Positions 17,684 through 21,245 of a stretch of DNA of 21,245 bases are shown in pieces. A program made the position numbers and the translations under genes. Source of the DNA: DUZB01 sp964407525 (GTDB taxonomy: Bacteria; Desulfobacterota; DSM-4660; Desulfatiglandales; Desulfatiglandaceae); assembly GCA_964407525.1 (NCBI GenBank), contig CAYOWC010000054.1, forward strand, positions 1-21,245. The letters are read 5' to 3'. The stretch's first letter is position 1; each line of letters begins with the position of its first letter. Under the pieces are notes generated by a model. It made no database searches and had not been told where the DNA came from. It saw nothing but the letters and a program-made list of their open reading frames with translations.

Positions 17684-18007
17684 CTAATCCGCTGGAAGAG
17701 CGAAGTCCTCCCGGACAGGGTGAAAGGTGTCAATGACCCTGCATTGCGTCACAGCCCTGCCTGAATGGACTATACCCGAAGGAATGACCACAACCGAACC
17801 GGACGTAAGTCTCTCGGTTTCATTGCCCACCGTGAGTTCAAACTCTCCCTCCCGGAGGTTAACGATTTGTTCATGGGGGTGGTCATGGGCCGGAAGGCTT
17901 GTCCCTTCGGGAATCGACCAGAAAGCCACCGTCACATTCTCACTATGAACAAAGTCAGCCTTCACACCCTTCCCATATTCTTTAAGTTCTACCTTGTGTA
18001 ATAACAT
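17684..18007 (-). CDS. Small single-domain cupin protein
   Basis: 107 residues from the ATG at 18007, chosen because GGAG lies 8 nt upstream; an in-frame TTG at 18046 would add 13 residues without a ribosome site. It is a single cupin barrel: motif 1 EGTSLPAHDHPHEQIVNLREG with candidate metal ligands H41, H43 (or H45) and Q47, and motif 2 PSGIVHSG with H81. Such small cupins are metal-binding proteins with roles ranging from sugar or amino-acid derivative metabolism to sensing; nothing here fixes the function. The MFS gene lies upstream on the same strand, 145 bp away, so a shared transcript is possible but not shown. Confidence 0.85.
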   Translation of the reverse strand: MLLHKVELKEYGKGVKADFVHSENVTVAFWSIPEGTSLPAHDHPHEQIVNLREGEFELTVGNETERLTSGSVVVIPSGIVHSGRAVTQCRVIDTFHPVREDFALPAD

Positions 18008-18084
18008 CACTTTTTCTCCAAAGGCCGTCACGTTGAACGACCGCAAAAGTGTTTAGAGCAAAAAGACCAAAATCAAACCATAGC

Positions 18085-18111
18085 GACCACTTAACCACTA
18101 AACGACTAAAA
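18085..18111. repeat. Degenerate 9-bp tandem repeat
   Basis: Three imperfect 9-bp units, GACCACTTA, ACCACTAAA and CGACTAAAA, lie between the MFS stop and the cupin start. The run is short and its meaning is unknown; it resembles the AT-rich simple repeats at the assembly gap in style only. Confidence 0.3.
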
Positions 18112-18152
18112 ACTTTAAAGAGGTCTGAATTAGGTGGAGGTTTCGGTCTTAA

Positions 18153-19358
18153 TCAAGCCGGTCTTTTTTGCAGCCCCTTTCCGGGAAGGAGCCCGATAAG
18201 GACGGTGGTGAGGAGGGGTACCATAGCCACAACCATGAGGACCGGCCGGATGGAAAACATATCTCCCAGTTTCCCTGTCAGTGGGGCCATCAACCCCCCG
18301 GTCCCGAAAGCCAATCCCATCATCAAGCTGGATACCATGGATTTACCTTTGGGCGCCAATTCCTGGCCCATCGCTACCCCGAGGGGCAGTGTAGCCAAGA
18401 CCAGAAATCCTGCCAAAAAAGCGTTCAAATAGACCCAGTCTCCCGGAAGAACCAGCAAAAGATAAAGACTGAGGGTAGCCAAACTGTGGGTGAAAAAAAA
18501 GATTGGCTTGTAACCGAGTCTGTCCGACAAATGACCTGCCAGAAGTCCACTGATGGCCCCACCTACCGTAAAGAGGGAGATCATAGTCCCGATGGAAACC
18601 AGGGAATAGTTTTCTCTGGCGTAGAGCACCGGTATAAAGGTCATGAAAGACTGGCCTGCAAAAGCCCGCAGCACCATGATAACCCAGAGAAGAACAATCG
18701 GTTTCCATGCCTCACCCAAGACCTCTCGTATGGAAGCAAGAAATCCGAGGTTCATAAATCCCTCCCTGCCGGGGTTGGGGACGGTTATGAACAGAAAAAT
18801 TACAGCCCCAAGACCAAAAATCATGGTATACGGGGTCGCGGTCAGGCCGTGGAACTGTACATAATAGGTGATGAAGAGGGGGCCTAAACCAAAGGCAAGG
18901 GTGCCGCCCAGGATAAATATGGACATGGACAGGCCGAAGTTTCTGCCTGCATAAGTGGAAACCATGCCTGCGCAGGGTGGATGGTACATGGATGCCCCAA
19001 TGGACCCCAACGCTATAAAGAGGAGAAGCAGCGGGAAAGAAGGGGCAAATCCCACCAGAGGAAAGAAAAGAACAGCCAATAAAAGACCGCCGAAAATAAA
19101 CAGGCGCCCATGGTAGCGGTCTGCCATGTAACCGACGGACGGTTGGACGACGAATGCCAGAATTCGACCAATCGCCGTAATAAGTCCCACCTCTGTGAGG
19201 GTGAGGGAGAACCTCTCCATAAAGAGGGGAAGGAGAGGGTTGACAAAGGAGGCGTAGAAGTCTCCAACGAAATGGACAAGGGTCAGCGAAAAAATGACTT
19301 TCACATCAGCCCTCGATGATAATTTCAAACCGCTTTTTTCCAGACCCACCTCCAACAA
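18153..19358 (-). CDS. Major facilitator superfamily exporter, fosmidomycin-resistance (Fsr)-like
   Basis: 401 residues with 12 predicted membrane spans. MADRYHGR in the first cytoplasmic loop and LSDRLGYKP in the middle are the two MFS loop signatures. The span-4/5 region GASMYHPPCAGMVSTYAG then SMSIFILGGTLAFGLGPL closely follows the fosmidomycin-resistance family, which also has HP(x)A and GG(x)LGFALGP here. It probably exports a small molecule by proton antiport; the substrate is unknown. The start is a TTG (complement of 19356-19358) with AGGAG 7 nt upstream; no ATG precedes the first span. The 171 bp upstream, before the assembly gap, include a 21-bp palindrome that may control it. Confidence 0.85.
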   Translation of the reverse strand: MLEVGLEKSGLKLSSRADVKVIFSLTLVHFVGDFYASFVNPLLPLFMERFSLTLTEVGLITAIGRILAFVVQPSVGYMADRYHGRLFIFGGLLLAVLFFPLVGFAPSFPLLLLFIALGSIGASMYHPPCAGMVSTYAGRNFGLSMSIFILGGTLAFGLGPLFITYYVQFHGLTATPYTMIFGLGAVIFLFITVPNPGREGFMNLGFLASIREVLGEAWKPIVLLWVIMVLRAFAGQSFMTFIPVLYARENYSLVSIGTMISLFTVGGAISGLLAGHLSDRLGYKPIFFFTHSLATLSLYLLLVLPGDWVYLNAFLAGFLVLATLPLGVAMGQELAPKGKSMVSSLMMGLAFGTGGLMAPLTGKLGDMFSIRPVLMVVAMVPLLTTVLIGLLPGKGLQKRPA

Positions 19359-19460
19359 TCTCTATCTCCTGAAAAGTCGTGTTTCCGTACAGTTACACAG
19401 CACCAAAGCGTACCTCCTAAAAACAGCAATTAGCTTTTGAGCTATTAGCAGTTAGCTTAA

Positions 19461-19481
19461 TGATGTAAATGATTTACATCA
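19461..19481. promoter_or_regulatory. 21-bp palindrome upstream of the MFS gene
   Basis: TGATGTAAA-TGA-TTTACATCA has perfect 9-bp arms and a 3-nt centre, about 100 bp upstream of the MFS start on the minus strand. The short spacer and near-symmetric form suggest a dimeric repressor or CRP/FNR-family operator. The plus strand continues with GTTTTT, so a terminator hairpin is the alternative, although its stem is AT-rich. Confidence 0.4.
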
Positions 19482-19529
19482 GTTTTTCCTGTATTGCAAC
19501 TTTCACTTTTTGATGCTGAGATGTTTGTC

Positions 19530-19629
19530 NNNNNNNNNNNNNNNNNNNNNNNNNNNNNNNNNNNNNNNNNNNNNNNNNNNNNNNNNNNNNNNNNNNNNNN
19601 NNNNNNNNNNNNNNNNNNNNNNNNNNNNN
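19530..19629. other. Assembly gap (100 N)
   Basis: Exactly 100 consecutive N, the conventional placeholder for a scaffold join of unknown true length. Adjacency of the left and right parts depends on the scaffolding, and missing sequence could contain genes. Confidence 0.98.
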
Positions 19630-19694
19630 TAATGGCTAAGTGCTAATGGCAGCTTTCAGGTACCTCCATTACGCAAGGCCTGAGAGATCTGTAC

Positions 19695-19727
19695 TGATCG
19701 GGACGCGGGGATCTGAACCCCGGTTGC
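19695..19727 (-). pseudogene. tRNA-Pro 3'-end fragment (possible attachment-site remnant)
   Basis: Read on the minus strand this is a GCAAC segment, then a 5-bp T-stem CGGGG/CCCCG around a 7-nt loop TTCAGAT, then 7 nt CGTCCCG, then A and TCA. That is the exact spacing of the 3' end of a tRNA (T-arm, acceptor strand, discriminator, CCA). An acceptor strand ending in G72 with discriminator A is characteristic of tRNA-Pro, whose 5' end starts with C. Two deviations from a functional tRNA: loop position 58 is G rather than A, and the end is TCA rather than CCA. No D-arm, anticodon arm or matching 5' acceptor CGGGACG lies upstream, so this is a fragment, not a gene. Confidence 0.45.
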
Positions 19728-20274
19728 TTATTGAAATCATTAAACTTTTTAACATGATGATCCCAAGGTGAAACAATAAAGAGACGGTTTTCACGGCTGC
19801 TTACGGCAAAATTTCTCTCAAACTATAATGTGAAAAATGCCGAAGGCAATACCTTAGTGCAAAAAACATGACAGAAAGCTTTTCCCTGGCGATCTCCGAT
19901 CAAGACTTGGCACAAGCCTCCTGATCTAATGCCAACATGTGGGGGTGGTACCCTTCACATGCTTTCCGTGGAGAGTGCCGCCGGCTCATTCCGAACTGCC
20001 CATGAATGAATATTCCCCCAATAATGGGACGGATCATCAACTTGTGCCTTTCCTGCCTCGCATTGATTTCAGCCCTTCGGCTACACTCTGATAACCTCCC
20101 ACGAGCCAGTTGAGCAGGTGTGAAACGATAGGATGTCCTGCCATTATAGTCTGGATTCAATATTCGGTATTTACTTTGAAAAAACACTTGAATTAATGAA
20201 CACTATTACACTATCATAGCTTCACCAACATTTATCAGTCAAACACTGAAATAAACTATCAGGTGAATATCAAA

Positions 20275-20310
20275 ATGGATAGCGCCTTAAAGCCCCTATA
20301 TCTTTATTAA
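20275..20310 (+). CDS. Possible leader peptide overlapping a terminator hairpin
   Basis: ATG at 20275, preceded by AGGTGA (20261-20266) at about 9 nt, opens an 11-codon frame MDSALKPLYLY ending in TAA (20308-20310). Its last codons (CCC CTA TAT C) form the 5' arm of the hairpin at 20293-20321 and its stop is in the loop. Such overlap is the hallmark of attenuation leaders, but the peptide has no strong run of one amino acid (Leu-Tyr-Leu-Tyr at the end) and no downstream structural gene is identified. Confidence 0.3.
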   Translation: MDSALKPLYLY

Positions 20311-20332
20311 GGATGTAGGGGTTCTTTATTTT
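20293..20332 (+). terminator. Intrinsic terminator-like hairpin
   Basis: CCCCTATATC (20293-20302) pairs with GATGTAGGGG (20312-20321): nine Watson-Crick pairs and one T-G wobble around a 9-nt loop, followed directly by TTCTTTATTTT. This is the best intrinsic terminator shape in the window. CCTTAA (20285-20290) can pair with TTAAGG (20307-20312) across the hairpin, a competing or pseudoknotted arrangement. Confidence 0.6.
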
Positions 20333-20364
20333 GAGGATAATTGGTCATCGGAAGGAGATTTTAC

Positions 20365-20394
20365 ATGAGAGCTTTTTTCAGGATGTTCCTCTGA
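20365..20394 (+). CDS. Nine-codon reading frame behind a strong ribosome site
   Basis: A near-ideal Shine-Dalgarno GAAGGAG (20351-20357) stands 7 nt before ATG at 20365, which encodes only MRAFFRMFL before TGA. Either a second tiny peptide, or the true start of a gene that was broken here by mutation; the neighbouring longer frame (20331-20591) is in a different phase. The ribosome site is stronger than those of most real genes in the window. Confidence 0.25.
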   Translation: MRAFFRMFL

Positions 20395-21096
20395 AAAGCA
20401 AGCAAATACACCCTTCAATTCGGGTATGGCTCTCCCGCATGGCAAATTATCCAGATCACCGGTTAACATCCCGTTTGCATGTTATCCCGTTAGGAACTTG
20501 TAGGAAAAGAACGTTTTTCGGCAAGAAAAAATCCGGACCGCATTTATCCGGAAACCGTATACTAACTTCGTCGCGACACGATGTCGTGTAATTGATTGTA
20601 TTTACGGTATTTTTTATTAACTGAAGAATACCCAGCATGTTCCTGCTGGACCCTACGTGGGCGTGCTACCGTTGCGCTGATGACGGGGTGCGAAGCCCAC
20701 GGACAAAGTACCGAATTGGGTCGGAATGGCGACAGGACGACCCCTCCGGGAAGCCTCCCCGGTTAAGGGCTAGGGTCGAATGATATGGTGAAGGTATCTG
20801 AATGTCCGCAAGCATCGTAAACAGGAACAGGCCTACCGAGGTTTAAAATCCCGATGAACCGGGATGAAGGTCGAAGACGGCTCCTCAGTGTGAGTCGTAT
20901 GCGGTCAGGTTGCAAGTTTCTAACGTGCTTGCACGGAACTGGAGGATCGTCGGTGTACAGGACGCACCTAAGTCATTCATTGGATCAATTATGTGGAACG
21001 TGGAAATCTCATATCTCCGCCTGAATGTTCAGGCAGGTGAAACCGCCCCGAAAACAACTCGGGATCTTCGATAAGGCATCCCGCCTGCTATTGGGC

Positions 21097-21185
21097 CATA
21101 TGACACTCATTGATTTGTTACGCAATATATGGCATATGGCACAAAATAGATATCGACATATGGTATGCTTTTATTGCCATATGGC
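21097..21185 (+). repeat. Four CATATG-centred repeats in the presumed intron domain IV
   Basis: CATATG occurs at 21097, 21133, 21157 and 21178, mostly as CATATGG(C/T). CATATGGCA (21133-21141) and TGCCATATG (21175-21183) are perfect 9-bp inverted copies enclosing the third unit, so a hairpin can form just before the presumed GTG start at 21203. Confidence 0.5.
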
Positions 21186-21202
21186 GTTATCACGGCGGGA
21201 TT

Positions 21203-21245
21203 GTGAGAGAACTTGGAGAACCTTTGAAGAAGAGAAAGCGAATGA
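21203..21245 (+). CDS. Possible N-terminus of a group II intron reverse transcriptase/maturase (cut by window end)
   Basis: GTG at 21203 opens a frame MRELGEPLKKRKRM that is still open at the window end. Position and basic character fit the start of an intron-encoded protein in domain IV. Only 14 residues are visible, and no reverse transcriptase motif can be seen. The preceding 110 bp carry four CATATG motifs and a possible stem that could mask or regulate this start. Confidence 0.3.
   Translation, partial: MRELGEPLKKRKRM

Larger units (their letters stand above)
19441..19650. repeat. Inverted repeat copies on both sides of the assembly gap
   Basis: GCTATTAGCAGTTAGC (19441-19456) and the reverse complement of 19635-19650, GCCATTAGCACTTAGC, match at 14 of 16 positions. 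The left side has more ATTAGC/GAGCT-type units (from about 19428), and the right side has TAATGGC twice (19630-19636 and 19644-19650). The gap therefore lies inside, or between arms of, a repeat. Confidence 0.5.
19728..20630. other. About 900 bp without a recognisable protein gene
   Basis: No reading frame here looks convincing. A minus-strand frame at 20187-19900 (95 codons, GTG start, no ribosome site) and a plus-strand frame at 20331-20591 (86 codons, TTG start) match nothing I know. A TATAAT at 19824-19829 has only TTACGG as a -35. An imperfect palindrome ACACGATGTCGTGT (20576-20589) and a TCCGGA pair (20532-20552 region) occur before the intron-like RNA. The most organised part is the leader at 20261-20394, listed separately. 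Confidence 0.5.
20630..21245 (+). ncRNA. Group II intron RNA, 5' part (runs off the window; left boundary approximate)
   Basis: Dense, protein-free, stem-rich sequence with the style of bacterial group II intron domains I-III: hairpin CCAGCA-TGTTCC-TGCTGG (20632-20649), stem GTGGGC (20657-20662) with GCCCAC (20695-20700), GTGCGAAGCCCAC, GGGTCGGAATGGCGACAGG, GGTGAAGGTATCTGAATG, AACAGGAACAGGCCTACCG, CCGATGAACCGGGATGAAGG and a late TATGTGGAACGTGGAAA. These arrays resemble what I know of such introns. A GTGYG-type 5' end is possible at GTGCG (20688) or within GTGGGCGTGC (20657), so the exact splice site is not fixed. From about 21060 the sequence looks like domain IV leading into an encoded protein. 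Domains V and VI would lie beyond the window. Recognition is by memory of the family, not by a covariance search. Confidence 0.55.

Noticed and set aside
18085..18111. CRISPR-like repeats
   Set aside because: Units of 9 bp without spacers; no array of 25-40 bp repeats exists anywhere in the window.
19695..19727. A complete tRNA gene
   Set aside because: Only the T-arm and 3' acceptor strand are present; no anticodon or D-arm and no 5' acceptor partner.
19900..20187. 95-codon frame on the minus strand with GTG start
   Set aside because: No ribosome site, no recognisable motif, and composition rich in Arg/His/Cys as in random frames. Kept only as part of the gene-free stretch.
20331..20591. 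86-codon frame on the plus strand with TTG start
   Set aside because: Starts within the T-run of the terminator, ignores the strong ribosome site at 20351 (different phase), and resembles no protein family.
20879..20935. GAGTCGTATGCGGT... read as intron domain V
   Set aside because: The first bases look like a domain V hairpin but the 3' strand does not pair in the required 34-nt form, and the location ahead of the protein frame is wrong for domain V.

Overview
The window reads as a stretch of Gram-negative bacterial chromosome of moderate GC content, most likely Desulfobacterota (former Deltaproteobacteria). That placement is an inference from protein flavour: a hybrid CheA with a TPR-bearing CheR, a fused ADP-forming acyl-CoA synthetase, a DUF401 permease and a Kdo transferase that implies lipopolysaccharide. 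No rRNA or complete tRNA is present to prove it. It is a draft scaffold with a run of exactly 100 N at 19530-19629.

Layout. 1-4170: the 3' part of a chemosensory operon on + (hybrid cheA-REC, cut by the window edge; cheB; cheR with TPRs), tightly packed and resembling Wsp-type 'alternative cellular function' pathways more than flagellar chemotaxis. 4280-5581: a lone HisD-family dehydrogenase whose active-site residues differ from true histidinol dehydrogenase. 8567-5595 (-): a two-gene operon of an enoyl-CoA hydratase/isomerase followed by an ADP-forming acyl-CoA synthetase, suggesting acyl-CoA catabolism with ATP recovery. 8568-9217: a 650-bp stretch without a gene, holding a palindrome-rich element. 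10591-9218 (-): Kdo transferase waaA. 10716-16146: trkH and hrpB (+, 2 nt apart) converge on trkA (-), so a helicase gene sits between the two halves of a potassium-uptake system. trkA is preceded by a 20-codon reading frame that overlaps its start. 16316-17671: DUF401 membrane protein (+). 18007-17684 and 19358-18153 (-): a small cupin and an MFS exporter of the fosmidomycin-resistance type.

Right of the assembly gap the character changes. There is no recognisable protein gene until the edge. Instead there are inverted repeat copies flanking the gap, a minus-strand 33-nt piece matching the geometry of the 3' end of tRNA-Pro (possible attachment-site remnant), a compact leader with a short reading frame overlapping a terminator hairpin, and from about 20630 a structured RNA that I read as the 5' domains of a group II intron, with its reverse transcriptase probably just starting at the window end. 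This right end looks like mobile or integrated DNA.

The observations most worth following are the HisD paralogue with altered zinc and substrate residues, the attenuator/pseudoknot-like leader at 20261-20394, and the tRNA-Pro remnant plus intron as signs of an element extending to the right.
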